From Rikenellaceae bacterium DTU002 (GTDB taxonomy: Bacteria; Bacteroidota; Bacteroidia; Bacteroidales; UBA932), in NCBI GenBank assembly GCA_001512865.1, contig LFSY01000145.1:17095-50665 (forward strand): a stretch of 33,571 nucleotides of DNA. The letters are read 5' to 3'. The position numbers and the translations under genes are program-made. The notes under the pieces were generated by a model that searched no databases, was not told where the DNA came from, and saw only the letters and a program-made list of their open reading frames with translations. Shown here piece by piece: positions 1 through 8,527 of this stretch. Positions within the stretch are counted from its first letter, which is position 1. Each line of letters opens with the position of its first letter.

Positions 1-1302
1 TTCTTTACCAGCTGCAAGTGCCCGCTCTGCATAGAAGCCAAAGGCGATATGAGCTGGACGGAATACCGCCTGAAACTGATGACGGAAGCCGGGAAAACAC
101 TGGTTCTGGATCCTGCCCGCAAGGTCAATCCCAATGTGCGCGTGATCATCAAGTATCCCAACTGGTGCGACCATTTCCAGGGCCTCGGATTTGACCTGGA
201 ACACGGACCTCATTTGTTTGACGGAGTATGGACCGGTACGGAAACCCGGGATCCCTCCTCGGCACAACACCTGCAAAATTATCTGAGCTACAATGTTTTC
301 AGGTATCTGGACAACCTGCGTCCGGGATTCAACTTCGGAGGCTGGGTGGACAGCGGAGGCTCCCATATGGGTATGTACAGGTATGCCGAACAACTTTGGC
401 TCACTTTATTTGCCAAAGCACCCGAAGTAACCCTGTTTGCCTACAACCAGCTGCTGCGTCAACCCCTGCTGGGCAAAACCGCCACCGAGACTTTTGTCCT
501 TACAGACAGTTTCCTGGGAGAACTGGGTCGCCCGCAAGGAATTGTCTCCTACAAACCTTTCCATGCTACAGGAGAAGATTTCCTGCAAAATTACCTGGGT
601 ATGATAGGTCTTCCCATGGATATGCTTCCCTGTTTCCCGGAAGACAAAAAAGTGGTTCTGCTTACCGAACAGGCGAAGTTTGACCCGGACATCGCCCAAA
701 AGATTCAGGAACAGTTACTACGGGGTGGCGATGTGATCGTTACCACGGGATTGGTCAAGGCCATTCCCGATAAGATCGCATCCATTGCAGAAATCCGCTG
801 TTCGGACCTGAAAGCCCTGGTCAACGATTTCGGGTGGAACGGGACCAGCAGCAAAGACCTGCTTATCCCCCAGGTACACTACCTGACGAACGACTCCTGG
901 GAGATCGTATCTGCAGGCAAACCGCTGACCAGGGGCGTGACGGGTTATCCGATCCTGCTGAGGTGTTCCTTTGCCAAAGGGAACATGTATGTGCTCACCA
1001 TCCCGGACAATTTCGCCGATCTGTATGAATACCCTGACAAGGCACTCAACATGATCCGCCTGTTCATGGGCCGGGACCTGGATGTCCGCATTGAAGGTCC
1101 TTCTAAGGTCGGTCTTTTTGTATACGACAACGGCACATTCATTGTGGAATCGTTTCTGGATGAACCGGTTGAAGTACAAGTGGTCCTGTCCTCCGATGAA
1201 AAGGTTGTCCGCGAATTGTTGGAAAACAAAGCATACCCCGTGGCCTCCCGTAAATTCGCCATAACCCTGGAACCACACACGTTCAAGGTTTTTCAAAAAT
1301 AA
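1..1302 (+). CDS. Putative glycoside-hydrolase-like protein, 5' end outside window
   Basis: The reading frame is open from base 1 (FFTSCKCPLCIEAKGD precedes the ATG at 49), so the tracked ATG is internal and the true start lies upstream of the window. The visible part is about 433 residues. It has an aromatic-rich, barrel-like N-terminal half (VIIKYPNWCDHF, FGGWVDSGG) and a C-terminal half with short beta-type segments ending in FKVFQK. The overall look is of a TIM-barrel glycosidase-type protein with a C-terminal beta domain, which would fit the nearby GH29 fucosidase. I cannot assign a GH family or name catalytic residues, so the functional call is inference. It is convergent with the AraC regulator, with 14 nt between them and no visible terminator. 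Confidence 0.55.
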   Translation, partial: FFTSCKCPLCIEAKGDMSWTEYRLKLMTEAGKTLVLDPARKVNPNVRVIIKYPNWCDHFQGLGFDLEHGPHLFDGVWTGTETRDPSSAQHLQNYLSYNVFRYLDNLRPGFNFGGWVDSGGSHMGMYRYAEQLWLTLFAKAPEVTLFAYNQLLRQPLLGKTATETFVLTDSFLGELGRPQGIVSYKPFHATGEDFLQNYLGMIGLPMDMLPCFPEDKKVVLLTEQAKFDPDIAQKIQEQLLRGGDVIVTTGLVKAIPDKIASIAEIRCSDLKALVNDFGWNGTSSKDLLIPQVHYLTNDSWEIVSAGKPLTRGVTGYPILLRCSFAKGNMYVLTIPDNFADLYEYPDKALNMIRLFMGRDLDVRIEGPSKVGLFVYDNGTFIVESFLDEPVEVQVVLSSDEKVVRELLENKAYPVASRKFAITLEPHTFKVFQK

Positions 1303-1316
1303 CCCGGCTGCCTCCT

Positions 1317-2198
1317 TTATATCGTTGATTTGTTCTTCCGGTAATGGGCCCTGAAAAGCTTGGGGGTCATGTTCTTCTTTTTCTTGAATATCCGGTTGAA
1401 ATTGGACAGGTTGTTGAACCCGCATTCAAAACAGATCTCGGATATGGTTTTGTTGGAATCCACAAGCATCCGGGAAGCATAACCCAGTCGGATATCTATG
1501 ATATAGTCAGAAAGGGTTTTTCCGGTACGCAGTTTGAAAAAACGGCTGAATGCCACAGGAGACATCCCTACCATCTGTGACAGGTTGCTCAACGAAAGTT
1601 CCCGCGTATAATGCTGATTGATGTAATCTTTCACCTTGCATACCCTGCGGCTTTCCGTATTTCTTTCCGCATGTGCAAAAGAGCTGCTTGCCAGGCTCCT
1701 GCTGTTCTCGGAGACAGAAAGCTCGTGGATCAGTTTGAGTAACCTCAGGAACTGCTCAAATCCTTTGTCTTCCCTGGCAATGGTGTCTATCAGATTGTAG
1801 ACCTTCATAATCGTCTCGATGGGGAAGGCCACCCCGTGTTCCGCTTTGACCAGCATCTTCCGGATGGTATTGAACTGGTTTTTTTCCAGCAGGCAGGATG
1901 GCAGCAAGTCCGGGGAAAATTGTATGGTAATCTCACGGATTACGGGAGATACGCAATTGCCCTGCTCCCAGACATGTTCCAGCCGTTCTCCGGAAATCAG
2001 AATAAGATCATAGTCTTCAACATATTCGATGCTATCCCCTATGGTTCTTTTCAGTCCTTTTCCGTGTTCAATGAAATTGATCTCGAATTCCCTGTGTTGG
2101 TGGAGGGGAAAGGTGAATTCCGTTTTGTAACGTTCTACAACGTGAAAACAGTCCTTGTCCGACAGGGGGGGGATCTCGTTGAGGATGCTTAGGTTCAT
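1317..2198 (-). CDS. AraC-family transcriptional regulator
   Basis: A 293-residue protein. The N-terminal cupin-like sensor region contains FPLHQHREFEINFIEHG. Residues about 190-290 form a typical AraC/XylS double helix-turn-helix, with LSLSNLSQMVGMSPVAFSRFFK as the first HTH and KTISEICFECGFNNLSNFNRIFKKK as the second, ending in TPKLFRAHYRK. Such proteins bind DNA as activators and sense small ligands such as sugars. The effector cannot be read from sequence; neighbouring glycosidase genes make a carbohydrate plausible. It follows the ZIP transporter gene by 20 nt but has its own strong-looking promoter in that gap, so it is probably transcribed both independently and by read-through. The start is fixed by the promoter, whose -7 element ends 5 nt upstream. 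Confidence 0.9.
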   Translation of the reverse strand: MNLSILNEIPPLSDKDCFHVVERYKTEFTFPLHQHREFEINFIEHGKGLKRTIGDSIEYVEDYDLILISGERLEHVWEQGNCVSPVIREITIQFSPDLLPSCLLEKNQFNTIRKMLVKAEHGVAFPIETIMKVYNLIDTIAREDKGFEQFLRLLKLIHELSVSENSRSLASSSFAHAERNTESRRVCKVKDYINQHYTRELSLSNLSQMVGMSPVAFSRFFKLRTGKTLSDYIIDIRLGYASRMLVDSNKTISEICFECGFNNLSNFNRIFKKKKNMTPKLFRAHYRKNKSTI

Positions 2199-2203
2199 AT
2201 CTG

Positions 2204-2234
2204 CAAAACTAATAAAAATCAGAGAAGCAGCAAA
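2204..2234 (-). promoter_or_regulatory. Bacteroidota promoter for the AraC gene
   Basis: On the minus strand, TTTG (2234-2231), a 19-nt spacer and TAGTTTTG (2211-2204) match the Bacteroides -33/-7 consensus TTTG-N19-21-TAnnTTTG exactly. Only CAGAT separates the -7 element from the ATG, so the transcript should be leaderless or nearly so. The -33 box lies in the 3' end of the ZIP gene. Confidence 0.65.
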
Positions 2235-2992
2235 CTGACAGCCATTACGGCCATACCTGCAATAAAGCCCATAATGGACAGATGGTGCCTCCCGAAACGT
2301 TCCGCTCCGGGGAGCAGTTCATCTATGGAAATGAAAACCATGATCCCCGAAACACCTGCCATAACGATGCCTTCCAGGAGGGGATTCCAGAACGGGAAAA
2401 GGACAAGTATCGCTACCAGCGCTCCCAGGGGCTCTGCCAATCCGGAAAGGAAGGAAAACCAGAATGCTTTCTTTCTGCTTCCCGTAGCATGGTAAATGGG
2501 TACAGAGACGGCAATACCTTCCGGGATGTTGTGAATGGCTATGGCAAGGGCTATGGGGATGCCCACATCCAGGCTTTTCATCCCGGACATGAAGGCGGCT
2601 ATTCCTTCGGGAAAATTATGTATGCCAATGCTCAGGGCAAGCATGACTCCCATTCTTTTCAGGCGCTTGTTCTTGTCCATATCCTCGGAAAGATGTATCT
2701 CGTGAGGATTCTCGTCTTCTGGTATCAGAAAGTCGATCACGGCTATCAGGGCAATCCCTCCGAAAAAGGAAAGCACCACCTGCAGATCGTTCAAAACGAC
2801 CCTGGCCTCGGGGATCAGTTCCATAAATGAAATGTAGACCATCACCCCGGCAGAGAAACCCAGCGTCAGGGAAAGGAAACGGGTATTGGTCCGTTTTGTC
2901 AGAAAGGCGACCAGAGATCCTATTCCCGTGGCAAGTCCGGCAAAAAGGGTCAGGGCAAAAGCTATAAATATCTGAGAACGTTCAAATTCCAT
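2219..2992 (-). CDS. ZIP-family divalent metal transporter (ZupT-like)
   Basis: A 257-residue integral membrane protein with about eight hydrophobic segments. It carries the two hallmark ZIP motifs, GIHNFPEGIAAF in the TM4 region and AIHNIPEGIAV in TM5, whose His/Asn/Glu residues form the metal pathway. A charged and His-containing loop (EDENPHEIHLSEDMDKNK) separates TM3 and TM4. Family members import Zn2+ and sometimes Fe2+ or Mn2+ across the inner membrane; the actual metal is not determinable here. It lies 12 nt downstream of the AI-2E-type permease gene, suggesting one transcript from the promoter at 4113-4120. Confidence 0.92.
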   Translation of the reverse strand: MEFERSQIFIAFALTLFAGLATGIGSLVAFLTKRTNTRFLSLTLGFSAGVMVYISFMELIPEARVVLNDLQVVLSFFGGIALIAVIDFLIPEDENPHEIHLSEDMDKNKRLKRMGVMLALSIGIHNFPEGIAAFMSGMKSLDVGIPIALAIAIHNIPEGIAVSVPIYHATGSRKKAFWFSFLSGLAEPLGALVAILVLFPFWNPLLEGIVMAGVSGIMVFISIDELLPGAERFGRHHLSIMGFIAGMAVMAVSLLLL

Positions 2993-3004
2993 TATATTCA
3001 GGGA

Positions 3005-4105
3005 TTACGATGTCAGTCGCTGTACCACTTTAAAACGGGAGAGAAACTCGCTGGCAAAGACGCGCAAGACCGTATAGGCAGGAATGGCAACGAGCATTCC
3101 CACGGCACCTCCCATATATCCGGAAACAAGGATGACGATAAAGATCTCAAGAGGGTGCGCCTTGATGCTGCTGGAATAGATGACGGGCTGAAACAGGTAC
3201 GTGTCAAGCATGTTTATCCCCACATATACGCCGGCCATGGCAACGACAAACAGTACAAGTCCGGGATAGCCCGACGATCCGTAGGAAGTCACAATACCCA
3301 ATACAATGCCCAGTGATCCTGCAAGTAACGGACCCACGTAGGGTACGATATTGAAAATGCCAAAAAGGAGTCCCAGGACAAGGGCCAGCTGGTATTCAAT
3401 CCTCACGATGAAGTGCAGTCCCGTGGAAATGAGGAGGGTCATTGTGAACACCTGTATCACTATACCGAGAAAATATCTTAAAAGCAGTTCATTAACCGAT
3501 TTCATGGCATGTGAGAACTTCTCTTCATATTTTTCAGGCACAATGGCCATGACCATATTGCCAAACATATTTTCCTCCTTAAGAAAGAAAAAAGTAATGA
3601 AAACCACCGAGAATAAGCCTACCCCGAAGTTTACGAGGAAAGAAGCCACTGATCCAAACAGGCGGGTTACGATCTGGGGATGCAGCAGTTTGTCTATCTC
3701 GGTCCAAATTAAGGATTCGATCGTAACGGACGGGGCAACGGACGGAAAATAATGATGCATCAGGGCATTAATCTGGCGCATAGGTTCTGACAACATGGCC
3801 GTTACTTCCTGCAATTTCAGGGAATCTAACCGGGAAGCAATCCCGCTCACCAGAGGTGTCATAAAATAGATGACAAGGGCCACCACCCCAAACATGAACA
3901 GCATGACGATCAGTGCTGAGAGGGCTTTTGGAATATGCCATTTCCTGATCCTCAGACGGGAAAGCCATCTGACTACGGGCCTGCCCATGAGGGATAAAAG
4001 GGCTGCGATCAGTATATAGGTAATGATACTGCGAAAATACCATACAATCAATACGATGATGGCAAGTACGGCAGCTCCGATGATGTATTTGGCCAGTTTA
4101 TTCAT
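3005..4105 (-). CDS. AI-2E family transporter (UPF0118 permease)
   Basis: A 366-residue polytopic membrane protein. It has paired N-terminal helices (IIGAAVLAIIVLIVWYFRSIITYILIAALLS), a middle soluble stretch, and a C-terminal helical bundle containing FGIFNIVPYVGPLLAG and the HPLEIFIVILVSGYMGGAVGMLVAIP segment typical of the family. The family is named for a proposed role in autoinducer-2 export, but members have also been assigned other transport roles such as Na+/H+ antiport, so the substrate is unknown. Probably the first gene of a unit with the ZIP transporter (12-nt gap). Start chosen at the ATG 7 nt after a TATTTTTG -7 element. Confidence 0.88.
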   Translation of the reverse strand: MNKLAKYIIGAAVLAIIVLIVWYFRSIITYILIAALLSLMGRPVVRWLSRLRIRKWHIPKALSALIVMLFMFGVVALVIYFMTPLVSGIASRLDSLKLQEVTAMLSEPMRQINALMHHYFPSVAPSVTIESLIWTEIDKLLHPQIVTRLFGSVASFLVNFGVGLFSVVFITFFFLKEENMFGNMVMAIVPEKYEEKFSHAMKSVNELLLRYFLGIVIQVFTMTLLISTGLHFIVRIEYQLALVLGLLFGIFNIVPYVGPLLAGSLGIVLGIVTSYGSSGYPGLVLFVVAMAGVYVGINMLDTYLFQPVIYSSSIKAHPLEIFIVILVSGYMGGAVGMLVAIPAYTVLRVFASEFLSRFKVVQRLTS

Positions 4106-4112
4106 TCAGATT

Positions 4113-4120
4113 CAAAAATA
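4113..4120 (-). promoter_or_regulatory. -7 element for the AI-2E/ZIP unit
   Basis: Minus-strand TATTTTTG fits TAnnTTTG and ends 7 nt before the ATG of the permease gene. No convincing TTTG -33 box is visible at 19-21 nt. Confidence 0.45.
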
Positions 4121-4148
4121 ATCTTTTTTCACCGATCCTAAGCAATTT

Positions 4149-5573
4149 TCAATACAATTCCACCCGGTTTATCAGGGGAGGGGCACCGGCTTCCAGAATA
4201 CTGATCCTTACCTTTTCCGAGGTTACCTGCCGGAAGCGGAACATCCTCCTGTATCCTATGGTCGTACCCCGCGCAAACAACTGCCACTTCCCGTCTTCCG
4301 GATCACTGTATTCTGCTATGAAACGGGCCACACGCTGGCCCAAAGGGATGTACTCTCCGAGGGATAACACAGAAAATGTCACCGGCCGGTCAAAGTGAAG
4401 TGTAAAGGAAGCGGTGGTCCTGTCATCCGCGGGTTTCCAGTAAGTGCGGTCATCGTTGTCGGTGATTCCGGCAGGCCTGAACTTACGGGACCCCCCGCCT
4501 TGTTGATTAGAAACCGTTACCCGGGCGTTCCCTGCCAGGTTCACGGAAAACAGACTGTCCCTCCTTTCTTTGAATTCCATCAGGCGGATCGAATCACCGG
4601 CAGGTATCCGCCCTCTTCTGTCCGGAGGTACGTTCAGCAGCAGGTTGGCATTCCGGCCTACCGATCCAAAATATATATCCATCAGTTGATCAACGGTTTT
4701 CAGCTGATCGTCCGTGGCAGGACTGTAGAACCATCCGGGACGGATGGACACGTCCGCCTCGGCAGGTATCCAGTAAGGACCTCCGCGCTGGCCGGAGTTC
4801 AGGATCCCGAAGGGAGGTGCATGCTTCCCGGGACTGTAACCGGAAGTATCCATGGTTGACCAGTTGGTTTCTCCTGCGTATCCCGTTTCGTTCCCAACCC
4901 ACCGGCATCCAGGTCCCACATCGCTGAATATTACGGCCTGTGGCTGATGTTCCCTTACGGTCCTGTTGAACAGATCCCAGTCATAGGGAGAAACCGAAAG
5001 ATCTCCGCAGGCCCCGTCAAACCACTGTTCGAAAACAGGTCCGTAGGAAGTGAGCACTTCTTCCAGCGTACTGGCAAAGATCCGGTTGTATGCAGCTGTG
5101 CCGTAACCGGGATGGTTCCTGTCCCATGGGGAAAGGTAAATCCCGAATTTCAACCCGTATTCCCTGCAGGCTGAGGACAATTCTTTCAGTACATCTCCCC
5201 TGCCCTCAAGCCAGGTACTCTGCGCCACTGTATGGTCGCTGAAACGGCTCGGCCACAGACAAAAACCATCGTGATGCTTTGCCGTGATAATGATCCCTTT
5301 CATTCCGGCCGCTTTGGCAGTGGCCACCCACTGCAGGCAATCCAGTTCAGAGGGATTGAAGACAGCCGGGTCTTCCAATCCGCTCCCCCACTCCATATCG
5401 GTGAAGGTATTGGGACCGAAATGTACAAACATATAATATGCCATGTGCTGCCATTCCATCTGGGCCCCGGAAGGAAGGGCCCCATAAGGTTCGGGATGGC
5501 CATCCGGAGAGCAGCTGGATACAAAAACAAAAAAAATGAACCCGATTGTGCCGGAAACTATTTTATTTTCCAT
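4149..5573 (-). CDS. GH29 alpha-L-fucosidase lipoprotein
   Basis: A 474-residue exported enzyme expected to release L-fucose from glycans. The N-terminus is a lipoprotein signal with lipobox VSSC (Cys21). The GH29 catalytic domain covers about residues 35-340. It includes HMAYYMFVHFGPNTF, the substrate-pocket motif TAKHHDGFCLW, and EQWFDGACG, whose Asp186 is the expected nucleophile. The C-terminal 110 residues form a discoidin-like beta domain (ITDNDDRTYWKPADDRTTASFTLHFDRPVTF), a common accessory in GH29 proteins with this layout. The family and nucleophile follow from established GH29 motifs; linkage specificity is not predictable. Divergent from the sulfur-enzyme operon. A weak match to a promoter lies in the AT-rich intergenic region, but I could not fix a -7 box for this strand. 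Confidence 0.9.
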   Translation of the reverse strand: MENKIVSGTIGFIFFVFVSSCSPDGHPEPYGALPSGAQMEWQHMAYYMFVHFGPNTFTDMEWGSGLEDPAVFNPSELDCLQWVATAKAAGMKGIIITAKHHDGFCLWPSRFSDHTVAQSTWLEGRGDVLKELSSACREYGLKFGIYLSPWDRNHPGYGTAAYNRIFASTLEEVLTSYGPVFEQWFDGACGDLSVSPYDWDLFNRTVREHQPQAVIFSDVGPGCRWVGNETGYAGETNWSTMDTSGYSPGKHAPPFGILNSGQRGGPYWIPAEADVSIRPGWFYSPATDDQLKTVDQLMDIYFGSVGRNANLLLNVPPDRRGRIPAGDSIRLMEFKERRDSLFSVNLAGNARVTVSNQQGGGSRKFRPAGITDNDDRTYWKPADDRTTASFTLHFDRPVTFSVLSLGEYIPLGQRVARFIAEYSDPEDGKWQLFARGTTIGYRRMFRFRQVTSEKVRISILEAGAPPLINRVELY

Positions 5574-5591
5574 AGGAAATATTTACCTTTG
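5561..5591 (+). promoter_or_regulatory. Promoter for the CoADR-like/MarR operon
   Basis: TTTT (5561-5564), a 19-nt spacer and TACCTTTG (5584-5591) resemble the Bacteroidota -33/-7 pair. The predicted transcript would have an AT-rich leader of about 50 nt, unlike the leaderless geometry of many neighbours. The -33 part overlaps the start of the divergent fucosidase gene. Confidence 0.5.
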
Positions 5592-5647
5592 TCAATAATT
5601 AACAGATAATACTATAAACAATTTATAAAAATACAAAAATTTACCCT

Positions 5648-8146
5648 ATGAAACATCTAATCATAGGCGGTGTGGCAGGTGGAGCCACCACCGCAGCAAG
5701 AATCAGAAGAAATGACGAAAAGGCCGGGATCATTATGTTCGAAAGAGGAAAATATATTTCCTATGCCAACTGCGGTCTGCCTTATTACATTGGTGACGTC
5801 ATCAAAGACAGGGCAAAGCTATTCGTTCAGACCCCCGAAAGTTTCGGGACCCGTTTCAATATGGAGGTAAGGGTGAACTCCGAAGTCATAGCCATCGATA
5901 CTGAAAAACAAGAGGTCACTGTCAGAAACGAAAATGGAGAAGAATACCGTGAAAGTTATGATAAGCTACTGCTTTCGCCCGGTGCAAATCCCGTGAAACC
6001 GCCGCTTCCGGGCATAGACTCTGAAGGCATCTTTACCATGAGAAACGTGGATGATACGGATCGTATCAAGGAATATATGCGTTCGCACCCCATCCGCAGG
6101 GCCGTGGTAGTGGGAGCCGGTTTCATAGGGCTGGAAATGGCAGAAAACCTGCACGCTGCAGGAGCACATGTAGCCATCGTGGAAATGGCTGAACAGGTGA
6201 TGACACCCATAGATTTTTCCATGGCCGGCCTGGTACACCAGCATCTTTACCAAAAGCACATCGACCTGCATCTGAGCCAGGCCGTTAAGGGATTTGTACC
6301 TGTATCGGGACCCGATCCCCTGATCAGGGTCCAGCTGAACGACGGGAACGTTCTGGAAGCCGATATGGTCATTCTGTCCATTGGTGTGAGGCCGGATACA
6401 AGTCTGGCAAAACAGGCAGGGATCACACTGGGCCGTACCGGAGGCATACACGTGAACCAATACCTCCGGACCTCCGCGGAAAATGTATATGCCGTAGGGG
6501 ATGCCATAGAATTCCCCCACCCCGTCAGCGGCGAGCCGTGGCTCAATTACCTGGCCGGACCGGCCAACAGGCAGGCCAGGATCGTTGCAGACAATATGGT
6601 CTTCGGGGACCGTATAGCATACGAAGGGTCCATTGGCACCTCCATTGCCAAGGTATTTGACCTTACTGTGGGTTCCACGGGACTTCCGGGCAAGAAACTG
6701 AAACAGTTGAATATCCCGTACCTCACCTCCACAACACACTCCAATTCTCATGCGGGTTACTATCCCAACGCTTTGCAAATGAGTACAAAAATCACATTCG
6801 ATCCTGAAACGGGACGGCTTTTCGGAGGTCAGATAGTGGGATATGAAGGGGTTGACAAGCGTATTGACCTGTTAGCCCAGGTGGTTAAAAAACAAGGCAC
6901 CGTGTACGACCTGCTCACGCTGGAACATGCGTATGCCCCGCCATATTCCTCTGCCAAAGATCCCGTAGCCATTGCCGGTTATGTGGCATCCAACATATTG
7001 AGCGGTAAAATGAAGCCGGTCTACTGGAGAAAAATGCAAAAAACAGGACCCGGTGAAGTCACCAGGCTCGATGTGCGTACGGTAGCTGAAAACAGCCTGG
7101 GAACCATTCCCGGATCCTTGAATATTCCCGTAGACGAACTCAGGAACAGGCTGGACGAGATCCCCCGTGACAAACCCGTGTATGTATTCTGTGCAGTTGG
7201 CTTACGGGGTTACCTTGCAAGCAATATATTGATACAGAACGGTTTCAGCAACGTGTATAACCTCAGCGGAGGGTACAAGACTTATGAAGCCGCAGGCGAA
7301 TCGGAAAAGAAATCCATTCCCATCACGCCTGCATTTTCTGCTCCCTATTCAGACTCGGGAGATCCGCTGACTAAGATCAAGGCAGCTTCAGTGTCCAGCG
7401 CCGCAGCCATGGAAGTCAATACCCTGAAAATAGACGCGACAGGCCTGCAATGTCCGGGCCCTATCATGAAGATCAAGAACAGCATAGATGCCATCGAGCC
7501 GGGACAGAGGGTGGAAATACAGGCTACCGACCCCGGGTTTGCCCGTGACGTACAGGCCTGGTGTCAGACAACCGGGAATGTACTGATTGAACAGACAGAC
7601 AGCAAAGGAGTATTCAGGGCCGTTGTGGAAAAGAGACCCAGGCAGTCTGAAGCCTCTGTAACAGCATCTGCCGGGAACAAAGGAAAAACGATGATCATGT
7701 TCAGTGATGATCTGGACAAGGCGCTGGCTACATTCGTGCTGGCAAACGGAGCAGCAGCCACGGGAGAAAAAGTCAGTATCTTCTTCACTTTCTGGGGTCT
7801 GAACGTGATCAAAAAAACGCGGAAGCCTGCGGTCAGGAAAGACATATTCGGGAAAATGTTCGGCATGATGCTGCCATCTCATTCCGGGGCACTGAAACTG
7901 TCAAAAATGAACATGTTCGGGGCCGGGAGCCGTATGATGCGTCATATCATGAAGATACGTGGCATAGATTCCCTGGAGGACCTAAGACGTCAGGCTATCG
8001 ACAACGGTGTGGAATTCATTGCCTGTCAGATGTCTATGGATGTTATGGGTGTAAAAAGGGAAGAATTGCTTGATAACGTTACTATAGGAGGAGTGGCCTC
8101 TTATATGAACCGTGCCGTACAGGCAGATGTTAACCTGTTTATCTGA
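5648..8146 (+). CDS. Four-domain sulfur enzyme: CoA-disulfide-reductase-like, rhodanese, TusA, DsrE
   Basis: An 832-residue cytoplasmic fusion. Residues 1-445 form a pyridine nucleotide-disulfide oxidoreductase of the CoA-disulfide/persulfide reductase type. It has an FAD-binding start (IIGGVAGGATTAARIRR), a single active-site Cys42 in SYANCGLPYYIG, an NAD site VVVGAGFIGLEMAENL and a second FAD motif VYAVGDAIE. Residues about 465-550 are a rhodanese domain with Cys515 in CAVGLRGY. Residues about 593-665 are a TusA-like domain with Cys602 in LQCPGPIMK. The last about 160 residues are DsrE/DsrF-like with Cys793 in FIACQMSMDVMG. All four expected sulfur-carrying cysteines are present, so an intramolecular persulfide relay with NAD(P)H-dependent reduction is a reasonable inference. 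The stop overlaps the MarR start (TGATG), indicating coupled translation. Confidence 0.9.
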   Translation: MKHLIIGGVAGGATTAARIRRNDEKAGIIMFERGKYISYANCGLPYYIGDVIKDRAKLFVQTPESFGTRFNMEVRVNSEVIAIDTEKQEVTVRNENGEEYRESYDKLLLSPGANPVKPPLPGIDSEGIFTMRNVDDTDRIKEYMRSHPIRRAVVVGAGFIGLEMAENLHAAGAHVAIVEMAEQVMTPIDFSMAGLVHQHLYQKHIDLHLSQAVKGFVPVSGPDPLIRVQLNDGNVLEADMVILSIGVRPDTSLAKQAGITLGRTGGIHVNQYLRTSAENVYAVGDAIEFPHPVSGEPWLNYLAGPANRQARIVADNMVFGDRIAYEGSIGTSIAKVFDLTVGSTGLPGKKLKQLNIPYLTSTTHSNSHAGYYPNALQMSTKITFDPETGRLFGGQIVGYEGVDKRIDLLAQVVKKQGTVYDLLTLEHAYAPPYSSAKDPVAIAGYVASNILSGKMKPVYWRKMQKTGPGEVTRLDVRTVAENSLGTIPGSLNIPVDELRNRLDEIPRDKPVYVFCAVGLRGYLASNILIQNGFSNVYNLSGGYKTYEAAGESEKKSIPITPAFSAPYSDSGDPLTKIKAASVSSAAAMEVNTLKIDATGLQCPGPIMKIKNSIDAIEPGQRVEIQATDPGFARDVQAWCQTTGNVLIEQTDSKGVFRAVVEKRPRQSEASVTASAGNKGKTMIMFSDDLDKALATFVLANGAAATGEKVSIFFTFWGLNVIKKTRKPAVRKDIFGKMFGMMLPSHSGALKLSKMNMFGAGSRMMRHIMKIRGIDSLEDLRRQAIDNGVEFIACQMSMDVMGVKREELLDNVTIGGVASYMNRAVQADVNLFI

Positions 8147-8523
8147 TGTCGTGTATGAACGATTCAATATGTCTGATGAAAGATGTCCTGAAGGCTTTCA
8201 ATGAATTTGAAAAAAGCCTGGTCCAGGCCCATTCCATATCCCTGAATGAAGCCATGCTGCTTTGTTTGCTGGGAGAACACCGTACAAAAAAGCGAACGGG
8301 ACATCTTTCAGCTTCCGAAATAGCCGAAATGACAGGTTTTTCGCCCTCGCACATCTCTAAGATATTGCGTTCGGCCGAATCCGGAAAATGGATAAGCCGT
8401 TCACTGTGCCCGGAGGATAAAAGAAAAATGCATTTCGAACTTACGGCCGATGGGTATGAGAAATACAGGCAATTGAAAAACACTCCGGTTGAGGTCCCCG
8501 ATCTTTTAAAAAAACTGATCTGA
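8146..8523 (+). CDS. MarR-family winged-helix regulator
   Basis: A 125-residue protein with a MarR-like winged helix: HLSASEIAEMTGFSPSHISKILRSAESGKWISRSLCPEDKRKMHFELTADG, comprising the recognition helix and the beta wing. The start ATG overlaps the stop of the sulfur-enzyme gene by one base (TGATG), so it is co-transcribed and probably autoregulates that operon. A second in-frame ATG at 8155 is possible. It contains several cysteines (Cys3 and Cys9 if the first start is used, plus LLCLLG and SLCPED), which would suit a redox or reactive-sulfur sensor; that role is inference only. The gene ends 4 nt before the stop of the convergent PurF-like gene. Confidence 0.8.
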   Translation: MSCMNDSICLMKDVLKAFNEFEKSLVQAHSISLNEAMLLCLLGEHRTKKRTGHLSASEIAEMTGFSPSHISKILRSAESGKWISRSLCPEDKRKMHFELTADGYEKYRQLKNTPVEVPDLLKKLI

Positions 8524-8527
8524 TACC

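Noticed and set aside
49-1302. ATG at 49 as a real start codon
   Set aside because: The frame is open to base 1 with protein-like sequence before it, so the gene begins outside the window.
5966-6778. 270-residue antisense ORF inside the sulfur-enzyme gene
   Set aside because: It lies wholly opposite a strongly supported gene, has His/Cys/Gly-rich shadow composition, no recognisable domain and no promoter of its own.
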